64,000 bases of DNA from Chitinophagaceae bacterium (GCA_024508725.1 JANINS010000003.1:186001-250000), one strand, 5' to 3'. Shown: positions 48,691 to 58,757, counted from the first letter of the stretch. Numbers and translations are program-made. The notes: a model not told the origin generated them from the letters alone.

Positions 48691-48859
48691 AAATCACCAT
48701 GCCAGAAAACGAGGTTATCCACCAGCTATCCAGTAGTATGAATAACTTGTTTATCATTTTTGCTGCTGATATGTTTTCTCTCTGTATCTTGATGCCTGTT
48801 AACGCCTGTGAAAGGGCAATTTTAAAGTTCATTTATTAATCAATTAAATTCTAAACGTT

Positions 48860-49264
48860 ATGGCAACAGCAAAAAAAGCTGCCAAGAAAGCTGCACCAAA
48901 AAAAGCTGCTCCAAAAAAGGCAGCTAAAAAAGCTGCTCCAAAAAAAGCCGCACCTAAAAAAGCAGCTCCAAAAAAAGCCGCTGCTAAGAAGGCTGCACCT
49001 AAGAAGAAATCTGCAAGAAAACCTAATGCAGCATTCATGGCTCCTCTTACACCAAGTGCAACTTTAGCTGAGGTTATTGGTAGCAAGCCAGTACCTAGAA
49101 CTGAAGTAGTGAAGAAGATCTGGGATTACATTAAGAAGAACAATCTGCAAGACAAGAAGAACAGAAGAAACATCAATGCTGATGGTAAATTAAAACCATT
49201 GTTCGGCAAAGATCAGATCTCTATGTTCGATCTTGCTAAGATCGTAAACAAGCACGTGAAATAA
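48860..49264 (+). CDS. SWIB/MDM2 domain protein with histone-H1-like lysine/alanine-rich tail
   Basis: 134 aa. Residues 2-55 are almost entirely K/A/P (repeats of 'KKAAPKKAAPKK'), like histone H1 tails or bacterial Hc1-type proteins. Residues about 60-134 form a SWIB/MDM2 fold ('LAEVIGSKPVPRTEVVKKIW', 'LFGKDQISMFDLAKIVNKHV'). Such a combination is known in some Bacteroidota and Chlamydiae and may bind DNA or RNA; the function is unknown. It is single-gene with its own terminator. Confidence 0.93.
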   Translation: MATAKKAAKKAAPKKAAPKKAAKKAAPKKAAPKKAAPKKAAAKKAAPKKKSARKPNAAFMAPLTPSATLAEVIGSKPVPRTEVVKKIWDYIKKNNLQDKKNRRNINADGKLKPLFGKDQISMFDLAKIVNKHVK

Positions 49265-49286
49265 TACTTCACACCACAATAGAAAA

Positions 49287-49312
49287 TCCCGCAGCAAGTG
49301 CGGGATTTTTTT
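49287..49312 (+). terminator. Terminator of the SWIB gene
   Basis: Stem TCCCGC / GCGGGA with a 7-base loop and a following T7 tract, 23 bases after the stop. Confidence 0.9.
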
Positions 49313-49351
49313 ATTTATGAACTTAGCTGTTGTGCTACTATTTAACGGATG

Positions 49352-49366
49352 TTGTGTCACTCACTT
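49352..49366 (+). repeat. Intergenic repeat core, subfamily A, copy 5
   Basis: Exact TTGTGTCACTCACTT followed by CAACGTTCTGAAC, between the SWIB terminator and the mnmE stop. Confidence 0.8.
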
Positions 49367-49392
49367 CAACGTTCTGAACTTTATTGAACAAA

Positions 49393-50781
49393 TTACTTTC
49401 CGATACAGAATTTACTGAAGATATAATCCAGCTGGTCTTCGTTGGTGATCTCACCAGTAATCTCACCTAAGTAATGCAGGCATCTTCTAATGTCGATTGC
49501 AAGCAGATCTCCGGGTATCATCTGCTCAATTCCATCGGCAACATCAACCAATGTAGTCTGTAATTTTTGCAAGGCTTCAACATGACGGGCATTGGTCACG
49601 ATAGTATCTTCTGCATTGATATCTCCACTCAACGTTTTCTTTACCAGTTGATCTTTCAATTCATCAATACCAAGATTATTTTTCGCAGAAATAAAAATGA
49701 TGTCGTGCTGAGCATAACGATGCTGCAATGTTTCTTGTGATACGCCATCTGCTTTGTTACCGATCAAGAGAAATTCAACTGATGCAGAATTTAGTTCATC
49801 TGCCGTTTGCTGCAACTGTTCATCAGAAGTTTCATTTACATCGAACATGTATAACACTACATCTGCCGCATGCATCTTCTCCAAACTCTTCTCTACGCCA
49901 ATTGTTTCGATAATATCTGTTGTATGTTGCCTGATACCTGCTGTATCGATCAAACGAAATAACACTCCTTTGATGTTCAATATTTCTTCAATCGTATCCC
50001 GGGTTGTTCCGGCGATATCACTTACTATTGCTCTGTTCTCATTTAACAGAGCATTCAATAAAGTAGATTTTCCTGCATTGGGTTTTCCAATGATGGCTAC
50101 CTGTACACCATTCTTTATCACATTTCCCAGCTTGAAAGAATGCAGCAAACGATCAATAACCGTTTGCAGGTGTTTGATCAATTGTTTGAGCTGCGTTCGA
50201 TCTGCGAATTCAACATCTTCCTGTGAGAAATCAAGTTCTAGCTCAATCAAAGCGGAGAATTTGATCAGCTGTTCTCTTAGTTCATAAAGTTCCTGAGAAA
50301 ATCCGCCCCTGATATTCTGCAAAGCAGTTTTACGACTTGCTTCAGTATTGCTGGCAATAAGATCGGCCACAGCTTCTGCCTGTGTAAGATCCATTTTGCC
50401 GTTGAGAAAAGCTCTTAAAGTAAACTCACCAGGTTTTGCAAGCCTGGCTCCTTTTTCAATAAAGGCTTGGATGATCTTTTCCTGGATAAAAGGAGAACCA
50501 TGGCAACTTACTTCCACAACATCTTCTCCGGTATATGATTTAGGAGCCTTATATAGCGATATCACCACTTCATCTAATGCTTCCTTATCATTTTTGAGCA
50601 AACCAACGTGTAGCGTATGAGAAGCTTGTTTTTGAAGGTCTTTGGAAGGGAATAGATCATTTGCGATAATTACAGCATTCTTTCCGCTCAACCTGATCAC
50701 TGCAATAGCAGCTATTCCCGGAGCTGTAGCTAATGCTACGATCGTATCATCCCAGCCTGGCAGTTTCCCGTTCATTGTCAA
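49393..50781 (-). CDS. mnmE: tRNA uridine-5-carboxymethylaminomethyl modification GTPase
   Basis: 462 aa. The N-terminal folate-binding domain begins 'DDTIVALATAPGIAAIAVIR'. The helical domain is interrupted by a G domain with 'GKPNAGKSTLLNAL' (G1) and 'DIAGTTRDTIEE' (G2/G3 region). The C-terminus ends in the conserved 'FCIGK' Cys motif. With MnmG it installs the 5-carboxymethylaminomethyl group on wobble uridines. Length and motifs are normal. Single-gene, downstream of the TonB operon terminator. Confidence 0.97.
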   Translation of the reverse strand: MTMNGKLPGWDDTIVALATAPGIAAIAVIRLSGKNAVIIANDLFPSKDLQKQASHTLHVGLLKNDKEALDEVVISLYKAPKSYTGEDVVEVSCHGSPFIQEKIIQAFIEKGARLAKPGEFTLRAFLNGKMDLTQAEAVADLIASNTEASRKTALQNIRGGFSQELYELREQLIKFSALIELELDFSQEDVEFADRTQLKQLIKHLQTVIDRLLHSFKLGNVIKNGVQVAIIGKPNAGKSTLLNALLNENRAIVSDIAGTTRDTIEEILNIKGVLFRLIDTAGIRQHTTDIIETIGVEKSLEKMHAADVVLYMFDVNETSDEQLQQTADELNSASVEFLLIGNKADGVSQETLQHRYAQHDIIFISAKNNLGIDELKDQLVKKTLSGDINAEDTIVTNARHVEALQKLQTTLVDVADGIEQMIPGDLLAIDIRRCLHYLGEITGEITNEDQLDYIFSKFCIGK

Positions 50782-50815
50782 CTTTCAACAAAAATAAGGC
50801 TTGTGGTAAGGGCAT

Positions 50816-50842
50816 AAAAAAATCCCTCCATAATGGAGGGAT
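50816..50842 (-). terminator. Terminator of the ExbB-ExbD-ExbD-TonB operon
   Basis: Perfect stem ATCCCTCCA / TGGAGGGAT around TAA. On the minus strand the A tract at 50816-50822 becomes the T tract, 22 bases after the tonB stop. Confidence 0.88.
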
Positions 50843-50863
50843 CTTACTGTATTTACTTTTAAA

Positions 50864-51697
50864 TTATTCTTCGGTATAAACGAAAGTGACGCTTTGTCTC
50901 TGACGGTAGATTACACTACGTCCGTTTTGCTGAGCAGGAGTCCATTTAGGCCCTTTTTTGATCACTCTCACTGCTTCATCAGCAGTTCCGTAACCAGGAT
51001 TATTCTCAGCTTTTACTTCTGTAATAGAACCATCTTTATCTACCCTGAAAGAAACGATCACAGTATATTTACCTGGAGGACCTCCGTTCTCTTCAACCAC
51101 ACGGTCGTTGAGGTTTCTCTCAAGAAAACGTCTCCAAGCAGGCATACCACCAGGGAAAGAAGCTTCGATCTGTACTGAAGTGAACTCTTTGTCGTAGTCT
51201 TCTACTTCTTGTTTTGGAGCAGCAACTTCGCCGGTACCTTTTACTTCAGGCATTTCGATCTTGCCTTCGTCTTTGATACCTTCCTGGTTGATTGTACCGA
51301 TCTTGGTATCTTCCAATACTTCCTGCTCTTTCATCTCGTTCTTCTCTTCCACTTTCGCATCTTCTACGATCTTAGGAGGAGTGAATTTGGTGATCTCCAC
51401 TTTTGGTGGTTCTTCCTTTGGAGGTGGAGGAGGAGGTAAAGGCTCTTGTTTTTCTTCCTGTTGCTTAACATCTTCCAGGTTAACATCCTGAACAATGATC
51501 TCAGAATTGTCATCCTTTTGCATGTTGGCAATAAATGAAGCGATCAAGAAAGCAAAGCACACAAGCAAAGTAGCTACAATAGCTATGATAAGCCTGTTCT
51601 TATAGGTCTTACGAAGCTCATAAGCCCCATATTCTTTGTTCTTTCCCTCGAAGATGATATCTAAGATATCAGCGGATAAGATTTTGTTAGTTTCCAT
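50864..51697 (-). CDS. tonB: Energy transducer TonB
   Basis: 277 aa. A short cytoplasmic N-terminus is followed by a transmembrane helix at about 36-58. A Pro/Lys/Glu-rich rigid spacer ('PLPPPPPPKEEPPKVEI') and an acidic region spanning the periplasm come next. The C-terminal TonB domain (about 185-277) contains 'FPGGMPAWRRFLERNL' and 'WTPAQQNGRSVIYRQ'. It passes proton-motive force to receptors such as the one at 5512. It is the last gene of exbB-exbD-exbD-tonB on the minus strand. Confidence 0.95.
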   Translation of the reverse strand: METNKILSADILDIIFEGKNKEYGAYELRKTYKNRLIIAIVATLLVCFAFLIASFIANMQKDDNSEIIVQDVNLEDVKQQEEKQEPLPPPPPPKEEPPKVEITKFTPPKIVEDAKVEEKNEMKEQEVLEDTKIGTINQEGIKDEGKIEMPEVKGTGEVAAPKQEVEDYDKEFTSVQIEASFPGGMPAWRRFLERNLNDRVVEENGGPPGKYTVIVSFRVDKDGSITEVKAENNPGYGTADEAVRVIKKGPKWTPAQQNGRSVIYRQRQSVTFVYTEE

Positions 51698-51754
51698 ACT
51701 ACTAAGCTTTTATATAAGATTCAGAAAGTGATCTAATTCCACACGATAGCAGAA

Positions 51755-52378
51755 TTATTTTTGAGGTGCACTCTGGTCAGAAATCTTAACCAGTTGTGCT
51801 TCACCTTCTGAAATATCCACCAATGCGTAACGCTTTACAACATTGATCGCCATTTCATCTAAAATATCAAGTGCGTTCTTGTAAGTTGATTCATCACTTG
51901 GTTTGATCACCACTACAAAGTCTTTATCTCTACACGAAGTCTGGTCTCCATTATTCTTAGCCCAGATTTCACCACAGCTATTTGTATGCTGGTGACGAGA
52001 CATTACATCTTTCTTTTTGTTGATGATCACATCCCTGATGTTATTTTCACCTGAAAAAGATGCAGACTTAAAGTTTGAGCCATCAGGAGAGAGTTTCCCT
52101 TCATAATAGAAAACGTGGTTGTCCTTTCCTAAAAGGATAGTCAATGCTCCTGATTCTTTTGCTTCGTTCTGTTCTTTCTCGTCATTAGTATCCTTAGGCA
52201 GGTTCAGCTTCATAGCTGTGGGCTGGCTCATCGTCGTTGTAAAAATGAAGAACGTGATGAGCAGAAATCCCAGATCCACCATAGGTGTAAGATCTACACG
52301 GGTAGAGAGCTTCTTACTCTTCTTGACTCCCGGGCCTTTCTTATGACCACCTCCCGACGAGGTATCCATTTCTGCCAT
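51755..52378 (-). CDS. exbD: Biopolymer transport protein ExbD (second)
   Basis: 207 aa. The N-terminal tail is charged; one membrane helix is in 'VDLGFLLITFFIFTTTMS', whose Asp is the conserved proton-path residue. A periplasmic ExbD/TolR domain follows. An internal stretch (about 115-145) contains two Cys ('NSCGEIW', 'TSCRDKD') and His residues absent from the first ExbD; a disulfide or ligand site is possible. It lies between the other exbD and tonB in the operon. Confidence 0.93.
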   Translation of the reverse strand: MAEMDTSSGGGHKKGPGVKKSKKLSTRVDLTPMVDLGFLLITFFIFTTTMSQPTAMKLNLPKDTNDEKEQNEAKESGALTILLGKDNHVFYYEGKLSPDGSNFKSASFSGENNIRDVIINKKKDVMSRHQHTNSCGEIWAKNNGDQTSCRDKDFVVVIKPSDESTYKNALDILDEMAINVVKRYALVDISEGEAQLVKISDQSAPQK

Positions 52379-52404
52379 ATCAGTAGATTTTTTTCGTTAA
52401 TAAA

Positions 52405-53052
52405 TTATTGACCCGTTTTTTGTCCTACTCTAAAGAGCTCAGAATCTTCCGGTACACCTTCAGGATTTGTGATCATCTGGAATTTCAAAAGATCAGTACG
52501 CTTGAAAGCAGCGATCACATTTTTGAAAGTAGGGAACTTCGAATTCATATCGCCCTTCAACATTAAGTTCATTTTCTCTCCCTTATATACTGTAACTACA
52601 GCATTCATCCAGTCGTACAACTCGTTGTTGGTAGAGTCTTTAGCTGGAATACCTGGTAAGGTTATACCGGTGTATTTTTCTTTAGGGATCGCTAATGAGC
52701 TTTTTAATTGAGAAAACGGTGTTCCGAAAAACGGAGTACTTGCAGCTAACTGCACCTCAGTTGCAGATAATCCAAGACTGCGACGGGTATTCAGTTCGTT
52801 TACAAGTGCTTCTCTCCTTTCCTGTTCACTCACACTAAGAAAAACCTTTCCATCAGCAGCAATTGACACCAATACAACATCTTTCTCAGGCACTTTCACC
52901 TTTTGAACAGACGTAGGCGTTTGAATAGGAACTGCTTCTGCAGGTTTAAACTTAGTGGCAAGAATAAAAAAGGAAAGCAGCAGGAAGGCGACATCGCACA
53001 TGGCTGTCATGTCGATATTCGTGCTTTTCCTTGGTAACTTAGGCCTTGCCAT
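52405..53052 (-). CDS. exbD: Biopolymer transport protein ExbD (first)
   Basis: 215 aa. The N-terminus 'ARPKLPRKSTNIDMTAMCD' is followed by the membrane helix 'VAFLLLSFFILATKF', with the conserved Asp at its start. The periplasmic domain has TolR/ExbD-type strands. Two ExbD paralogues in one operon are common in Bacteroidota. It is immediately downstream of exbB, separated by 71 bases. Confidence 0.94.
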   Translation of the reverse strand: MARPKLPRKSTNIDMTAMCDVAFLLLSFFILATKFKPAEAVPIQTPTSVQKVKVPEKDVVLVSIAADGKVFLSVSEQERREALVNELNTRRSLGLSATEVQLAASTPFFGTPFSQLKSSLAIPKEKYTGITLPGIPAKDSTNNELYDWMNAVVTVYKGEKMNLMLKGDMNSKFPTFKNVIAAFKRTDLLKFQMITNPEGVPEDSELFRVGQKTGQ

Positions 53053-53123
53053 TCATTAATATTTTTAGATTCGGTAATGAGATTCTATGTCTCAGGAATT
53101 CCACAACAGAAACCTGCTTTTAA

Positions 53124-53987
53124 CTATTTGTAGTTAGCAGCAAAGCTTTGTGTAAGTGTGAAACCAGATTCATCAATACCATAAGTAATACCATCGATCC
53201 TGGTAGTGAAGATGTTATACATGATGATCGCTACCGCTGATGTACCAATACCTAATGCCGTATTATACAATGCCTCAGAGATACCTTGTGAAAGTTGCTC
53301 TGCAGCACCACCACCACCTCCTCCAGCACCAAGTGCAGAGAATGAAGTGATCATACCTAATACCGTTCCCAAGAGACCTAACAGGGTTGCTACAGATGCG
53401 ATCGTAGAAAGGAATACGAGGTTTTTCTCCAGCATAGGCAACTCCAGTGCTGTAGCTTCTTCTACTTCTTTCTGAATGTTTAATACTTTCTGATCTGTTG
53501 CCAGCTCAGTATTAGTGATCATTTCTTTGTATTTGCGAAGACCCGCTTTCATTACGTTACCAACAGAACCTTTTTGTCTGTCGCACTCAGCAATAGCTTT
53601 GTCAACATCTTTATTCGCAAGGTTGAATTGTACTTTACGAATAAATTCAGCAATGTTGCCACGTCCAGCAGCTTTAGAGATAGTCAACAATCTTTCGATA
53701 ACGAATGTTAACACAATAAGGAAATTGGCAATAAGAATAGGTACAACGATACCACCTTCGTACATCTTCACTAAACCACCTTTTGGTCCTTTATGATGTG
53801 GCCAAAAACCACCGTTTGGATCTGGATTGGTGAAGTTGCTTGGATTTCCCAGAATAAAACGCCAGATCACAAAGCCCAAAACAAGACAAAGAATTGGAGC
53901 AATCCAGGCTATGGCATTACTGGATTTTTTCGGTTGTACGGATGTAGTACTTCTTGCGGCAGTAGCAGTAGGTCGTGTTTCAGCCAT
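53124..53987 (-). CDS. exbB: MotA/TolQ/ExbB proton channel family protein
   Basis: 287 aa. Membrane helices at about 25-47 ('AWIAPILCLVLGFVIW'), 80-102, 200-222 ('ATLLGLLGTVLGMITSF') and 245-270. The central cytoplasmic region has the ExbB/TolQ pattern. It forms the proton channel with ExbD to power TonB. It is first in the operon exbB-exbD-exbD-tonB. The Gly-rich stretch 'GAGGGGGGAAEQL' is a local low-complexity insertion between the helices. Confidence 0.95.
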   Translation of the reverse strand: MAETRPTATAARSTTSVQPKKSSNAIAWIAPILCLVLGFVIWRFILGNPSNFTNPDPNGGFWPHHKGPKGGLVKMYEGGIVVPILIANFLIVLTFVIERLLTISKAAGRGNIAEFIRKVQFNLANKDVDKAIAECDRQKGSVGNVMKAGLRKYKEMITNTELATDQKVLNIQKEVEEATALELPMLEKNLVFLSTIASVATLLGLLGTVLGMITSFSALGAGGGGGGAAEQLSQGISEALYNTALGIGTSAVAIIMYNIFTTRIDGITYGIDESGFTLTQSFAANYK

Positions 53988-54277
53988 GACTCGTTTGATT
54001 TTTTTGTTTAGAAATCAGTTAGATCTTTTTAAAAATTCGTCGCAATTGTACACCAAAAATTTGATGAACAAACTGCTTTCGGTTATAAACGGCACACAAA
54101 TTATGTATTTTCCTATTTCGACAATCATTATTATAAATTTTCCCCTGCAATAGATCGTTCATCCCTGTGAAATCCTCGTTCAGAAATCAAAAGACTTTAT
54201 ACAACCGCTAATCATTTTTGAAGAGCGTTAACCAAATGCTTTAGTACTTTCACCACTTACTAAAATTTAGACGCTAC

Positions 54278-56833
54278 ATGAAAAAAACTTTGCTAGTACT
54301 GGTGATGGGAGCAAGCCTTAGCACTTATGCACAAAGGCCAACCACTCCTACCCCAACAACACCAGGTACAACCCCAACTACAACTACTCCGGGAACCGGT
54401 GGACCAACAACCGGTCGTTCTGCTACCGGCCCAAAGCCTTATCGTGAAGTGATCACAGACAAAGCGGTAAGTAAAAAAGGATTATTCACCGTTCACAAAG
54501 TAGAAGACAAATACTACTTCGAAATTCCTGACTCTGTAATGTTCAGGGAGATCATGGCGGTAACACGCTTTGTAAGAGTTCCTGCGAACAGCGGTGTTGG
54601 CCGTGCTACTTATGGTGGCGAACAAACCAACAGGCAAACACTTGCTTTTGAAAGAGGACCTAGCAATAATGTCTTCATGAGAGTTATCACGTTGATAAGT
54701 GTTGCAGACTCTACTCACCAAATATCAAAAGCGGTTTCGAATTCTAATCTGAATCCCATTGCTGCTGCATTTCCTATTGCTGCACTTGGAAAAGATTCAA
54801 CAAGTGTAGTGATCGATGTAACTGATTTCTTCAAAGGCGATAACCAGGTTGTAGGTCTTAGCCCGAACGGAAAAAGATCTTTTAACTTAGGACCTCTTGC
54901 TTCTGACAGATCTTATATTCAAAGCATCAATACATTTCCGATCAATACAGAGATCAGGACAGTAAAAACATACACTGCAATGCCTTCTTCGGGCCCTTCA
55001 CTGTTTCCAACTTCAAGTGTACCTGCTGCCAACGCTGCAGGTGCGGTAACATTTGAGTTGAATACTTCTATGATCATCCTGCCAAGAACTCCGATGGCAA
55101 GAAGATACTGGGACAGAAGAGTAGGTTTCTTCCCTGATCAATTCATTAAGTATAGCGATGCTCAGCAAAAGGTTGATGAGGAAACATTTGCTGTACGTTG
55201 GAGACTTGAACCAAAAGATGAAGATGTTGAAAGATGGAAGCGTGGTGAGTTGGTTGAGCCTAAAAAGCAGATCATTTACTACATCGATCCTGCTACACCA
55301 AAGCAGTGGGTTCCGTATCTGATAAAAGGTATCAACGACTGGCAAAAAGCTTTTGAAGCTGCAGGTTTCAAGAATGCGATCGTTGGTAAAGAATGGCCGA
55401 ATGATCCTGATATGAGCATGGAAGATGCACGTTTCTCTGTGTTGAGATATTTTGCATCGGATGTTGAAAATGCTTACGGTCCAAATGTTCACGATCCAAG
55501 AAGTGGTGAGATCCTTGAAAGCCATATCGGATGGTATCATAATGTGATGAAGTTGTTGCATGACTGGTATCTGATCCAGACTGCTGCAGTAAATCCGAGA
55601 GCAAGAAAAATGAAATACGATGATGACCTTATGGGTGAGTTGATTCGTTTTGTTTCTTCTCACGAAGTCGGCCACACACTGGGTTTATTACATAACATGG
55701 GTAGCAGTAGCAGAACTCCTGTTGATAGCCTGAGAAATAAAAAATGGGTTGAAGCAAACGGTCATACAGCTTCTATCATGGACTATGCTCGTTTTAATTA
55801 TGTAGCTCAGCCAGAAGATAATATTACGGAGATCGGACTATTCCCAAGAATCGGAGATTATGATGTTTGGGCGATCAAATGGGGTTATGGATATATTCCA
55901 GGTAATACTGAAGATGAGTTAAAGAAGAACAGCGATCAGCTGATCAGAACTTCTATTGCTCAAAATCCAAGAAGATGGTTTGGTACTTATGAGTTGGGTA
56001 ACGACAATGACCCTCGCAGCCAACGTGAAGACCTCAGTGATAACTCAGTTAAAGCAAGTGAGTATGGTATCAAGAACCTGAAATATATACTTAACAATCT
56101 TCAGGCATGGACAAAAGAACCAAACGAGATCAATGAAAGCCTGAACGAAATGTATGGTCAGCTTGTTGGACAATACCGTCGTTATGTTGGTCATGTAACC
56201 ACTAACGTTGGTGGTGTTTATGAGACTTTCAGAACTGCCGAAGAAGGTGGAGCGATATATGAGCCGGTTCCAAAATCAACTCAGAAGAATGCAGTTAATT
56301 TCTTACAATCACAGGTATTCGAAACACCAAAATGGTTGATCAATAAAGACATCTGGAATCGTGTAAGTAACCCAGGTGAAACTGCTGATCCTGTTAGTGG
56401 AGCTATGGAAGCTGGCTTGAACAGTTTGTTGAGTAACGACAGATTGGCTCGCATGCAAACAAATGTTGAGCGTTTTGGTGCTGACAAAGCTTATAGCGCC
56501 ATCGAATTGTTGAACGATGTTCAATCTGGTATTTTCAGCGAATTAACATCGAAGAAAGCGATTGACATGTATCGTCGTGGTGTACAGAAAGCTTATGTTG
56601 ACAGATTGAACACTATCCTCAATCCTCCAACACCAACAGGAACCACTATCACTTTCGGTTCTTCTACTAACGTTAACCGTACAGATCTTCCAGCGATTGC
56701 AAGAGCACAGTTAACAAAGTTGAGAGCACAAGTTGCCGCAGCGATTCCAACAACTACTGATTCTATGAGCAAGATCCACTTACAGGATCTGCAGGAAAGA
56801 ATCAAGAGAGCTTTGGATCCTAATGCAAAATAA
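54278..56833 (+). CDS. Zinc-dependent metalloprotease (DUF5117/DUF4953)
   Basis: 851 aa. Signal peptide at about 1-18, then a Thr/Pro-rich linker (20-50), then the DUF5117 and DUF4953 domains. The zinc motif HEVGHTLGLLHN has His462, Glu463, His466 and His472, with the Met-turn in 'SIMDYARF'. This is an exported zincin-like peptidase common in Bacteroidota, of unknown substrate. It ends in a bidirectional terminator shared with the convergent permease gene. No T9SS sorting domain is evident, so it is probably periplasmic or membrane-bound. Confidence 0.92.
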   Translation: MKKTLLVLVMGASLSTYAQRPTTPTPTTPGTTPTTTTPGTGGPTTGRSATGPKPYREVITDKAVSKKGLFTVHKVEDKYYFEIPDSVMFREIMAVTRFVRVPANSGVGRATYGGEQTNRQTLAFERGPSNNVFMRVITLISVADSTHQISKAVSNSNLNPIAAAFPIAALGKDSTSVVIDVTDFFKGDNQVVGLSPNGKRSFNLGPLASDRSYIQSINTFPINTEIRTVKTYTAMPSSGPSLFPTSSVPAANAAGAVTFELNTSMIILPRTPMARRYWDRRVGFFPDQFIKYSDAQQKVDEETFAVRWRLEPKDEDVERWKRGELVEPKKQIIYYIDPATPKQWVPYLIKGINDWQKAFEAAGFKNAIVGKEWPNDPDMSMEDARFSVLRYFASDVENAYGPNVHDPRSGEILESHIGWYHNVMKLLHDWYLIQTAAVNPRARKMKYDDDLMGELIRFVSSHEVGHTLGLLHNMGSSSRTPVDSLRNKKWVEANGHTASIMDYARFNYVAQPEDNITEIGLFPRIGDYDVWAIKWGYGYIPGNTEDELKKNSDQLIRTSIAQNPRRWFGTYELGNDNDPRSQREDLSDNSVKASEYGIKNLKYILNNLQAWTKEPNEINESLNEMYGQLVGQYRRYVGHVTTNVGGVYETFRTAEEGGAIYEPVPKSTQKNAVNFLQSQVFETPKWLINKDIWNRVSNPGETADPVSGAMEAGLNSLLSNDRLARMQTNVERFGADKAYSAIELLNDVQSGIFSELTSKKAIDMYRRGVQKAYVDRLNTILNPPTPTGTTITFGSSTNVNRTDLPAIARAQLTKLRAQVAAAIPTTTDSMSKIHLQDLQERIKRALDPNAK

Positions 56834-56858
56834 TCTCTGGGTTTTCTACTCAATAAAT

Positions 56859-56888
56859 AAAAAGTCCCGCTCATTTGAACGGGACTTT
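56859..56888. terminator. Bidirectional terminator between the metalloprotease and ABC permease genes
   Basis: Stem AAAAGTCCCG / CGGGACTTTT around CTCATTTGAA, with T-rich sequence on both strands. The two genes are convergent here. Confidence 0.85.
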
Positions 56889-56909
56889 TTATTTATCTCA
56901 ACAATGATA

Positions 56910-58181
56910 TTATTCGTACCGCAAAGCAACGATCGGGTTCAGTTTTGAAGCTTTATAAGCAGGATAAATTCCAGCAAGTAATCCAACAACAGAGCAGATC
57001 ACAATACCTAATGTTATCCATAACCAGGGAACTACAAAACCGGTTTTCATCACCATCGTAAACAGGTTTCCTACCAATACACCCAGGATAATTCCAAACA
57101 CTGCACCGAGTACACTAATGATCATACTTTCCAGTAAAAACTGAAGCCTTACATTACCTTTCTTTCCACCCAACGCTTTGATCAAACCAACTTCACGTGT
57201 TCTTTCACTCACTGCTACCAGCATAATGTTCATCAACCCTATTGCAGCACCGATCAATGTGATCAATCCAATAGCTCCTGCAGATCCCTGGATGCTACCC
57301 AACATGCTGATGAAAGTTTCAGCGAACTTGTCGCTCTTTTCTATCACAAAATTATCATCATCAATTGGCGTAAGTTTTCTTGCCGAACGAAATACAGCAG
57401 TCGCTTCTCCTACTGCAGGTTCAAGTTGTGATACATTATCTACTTTCACACCAATAAGGTATGAACTTGATGCATTGGGCATTCGCCTGGCATTGTTATA
57501 AGAGGTAATGATCACATCATCCTGACGAAGGAATGCACTGGAACCTTTGCTTTTAAGCAAACCAATCACCCTGTAAGGAATACTTCCTACACGTATGATT
57601 TTATCAACGCTTTTCTCAGCATTTCTGCCAAACAGTTTTGAAGCTACATTACTGCCTATAATGCAAACATTTCTTCCACTCTGAATATCAAGATTACTCA
57701 GGTTTCTGCCATTAAGCAAAGTGTAACCATTCACATTTATGTAATTCTCGTCTCCACCCCAAACGGTGATCTCAGGATTTGTTTCTGTACTTTGATATTT
57801 GCACACCATATTACCGCCACCTCTCAGGTAAATACTTACAGCAGCAGGATAAGAGAAATTAGCTTTGAAAAGTTCAGCCTGGTCTTTTGTAATATTCTTA
57901 TCCAGATTCGCTTTTTTTTCCTTTCTTCCTTTAATTGATTTCGACACATTACTTCTTCTTCCAAACTGTACATTTCTTGATTCACGAAAACGAATGCTGA
58001 ATGCATTTGCTCCCATCGTAGAAAAGTTCTCAGAAAGACTTTGATTCATTGCCTGGATGGCTGTAATAATACCGATCAAAGCCATGATACCAAAAGCGAT
58101 AATGGCAACAGTAATGCCTGTACGAAGTTTATTACTTCTTACAGTTCTGAAAGCAAGGGAGAAAGTGTCTCTGGTGGTCAT
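56910..58181 (-). CDS. ABC transporter permease, MacB/FtsX type
   Basis: 423 aa. A first helix at about 20-45 ('[19 protein letters not shown]') is followed by a large MacB-like periplasmic domain (about 55-285). Three helices near the C-terminus follow: '[20 protein letters not shown]', '[18 protein letters not shown]' and '[18 protein letters not shown]'. No ATPase lies beside it, so the partner ABC protein is elsewhere. Family roles include lipoprotein release and efflux. It is downstream of mscL by 80 bases with a terminator between, so it is probably separate. Confidence 0.88.
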   Translation of the reverse strand: MTTRDTFSLAFRTVRSNKLRTGITVAIIAFGIMALIGIITAIQAMNQSLSENFSTMGANAFSIRFRESRNVQFGRRSNVSKSIKGRKEKKANLDKNITKDQAELFKANFSYPAAVSIYLRGGGNMVCKYQSTETNPEITVWGGDENYINVNGYTLLNGRNLSNLDIQSGRNVCIIGSNVASKLFGRNAEKSVDKIIRVGSIPYRVIGLLKSKGSSAFLRQDDVIITSYNNARRMPNASSSYLIGVKVDNVSQLEPAVGEATAVFRSARKLTPIDDDNFVIEKSDKFAETFISMLGSIQGSAGAIGLITLIGAAIGLMNIMLVAVSERTREVGLIKALGGKKGNVRLQFLLESMIISVLGAVFGIILGVLVGNLFTMVMKTGFVVPWLWITLGIVICSVVGLLAGIYPAYKASKLNPIVALRYE

Positions 58182-58222
58182 TCTGCAAATAAAGATACAG
58201 TTGAACTAGTGCTATCGCCAAC

Positions 58223-58248
58223 AAAAAAGCTGCAAAAAGCAGCTTTTT
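58223..58248 (-). terminator. Terminator downstream of mscL
   Basis: Stem AAAAAGCTGC / GCAGCTTTTT with a short A loop and T-rich end on the minus strand, 14 bases after the mscL stop. Confidence 0.8.
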
Positions 58249-58261
58249 CATATTGAAATAT

Positions 58262-58642
58262 CTATAACTCGGTAATAACCGGCCTGTTTCTTCGAAGCCT
58301 GTTCATTGCTTTTACAAGAAAGAAAATGATGAGGGCAAGAAGGAAGAAATCAATACAGATCGTTACAAAATTTCCCCAGGCCAATACGTTACCGATCTTT
58401 TTTGCTTCCTCCACCGGTAAGTTGGGATTTGCAATTTTTGCAGCATCCACTTCTTTGGATAATGAGATATAGGAGTTTTTGAAACCCTCAGGTCCTACTA
58501 CCAATCCAAGGATCGGCATCAGTATGTCGTTCACGAGTGAGTCTACAATCTTTGCAAATGCAGCACCGATGATCACACCAATGGCAAGATCCATCACATT
58601 GCCTTTGACCGCAAACTCTTTGAATTCTTTTACAAAGCCCAT
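58262..58642 (-). CDS. mscL: Large-conductance mechanosensitive channel
   Basis: 126 aa. Typical MscL: 'GFVKEFKEFAVKGNVMDLAIGVIIGAAFAKIVDSLV' split over the first membrane helix (about 16-40), and a second helix at about 90-110 ('ICIDFFLLALIIFFLV'). It opens under membrane tension and releases osmolytes on downshock. Single-gene, divergent from the MORN-repeat gene with 115 bases between starts. Length is normal; nothing is missing. Confidence 0.96.
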   Translation of the reverse strand: MGFVKEFKEFAVKGNVMDLAIGVIIGAAFAKIVDSLVNDILMPILGLVVGPEGFKNSYISLSKEVDAAKIANPNLPVEEAKKIGNVLAWGNFVTICIDFFLLALIIFFLVKAMNRLRRNRPVITEL

Positions 58643-58757
58643 ATGATAATAGTTTTGGTACAGCTAACTTACAACCTAAACACCAGCTTTGCAAGTACGA
58701 TGTCAAAGGATTTACATATCCATCAAAATACCTAACTTGAAATTATATAAATGCATT

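Noticed and set aside
48844-49086. Minus-strand Ala/Phe-rich ORF opposite the SWIB gene
   Set aside because: Mirror of the K/A tail; low-complexity artefact.
55013-55675. 220-aa minus-strand ORF inside the metalloprotease
   Set aside because: Antisense shadow over the zinc motif region; composition not protein-like.
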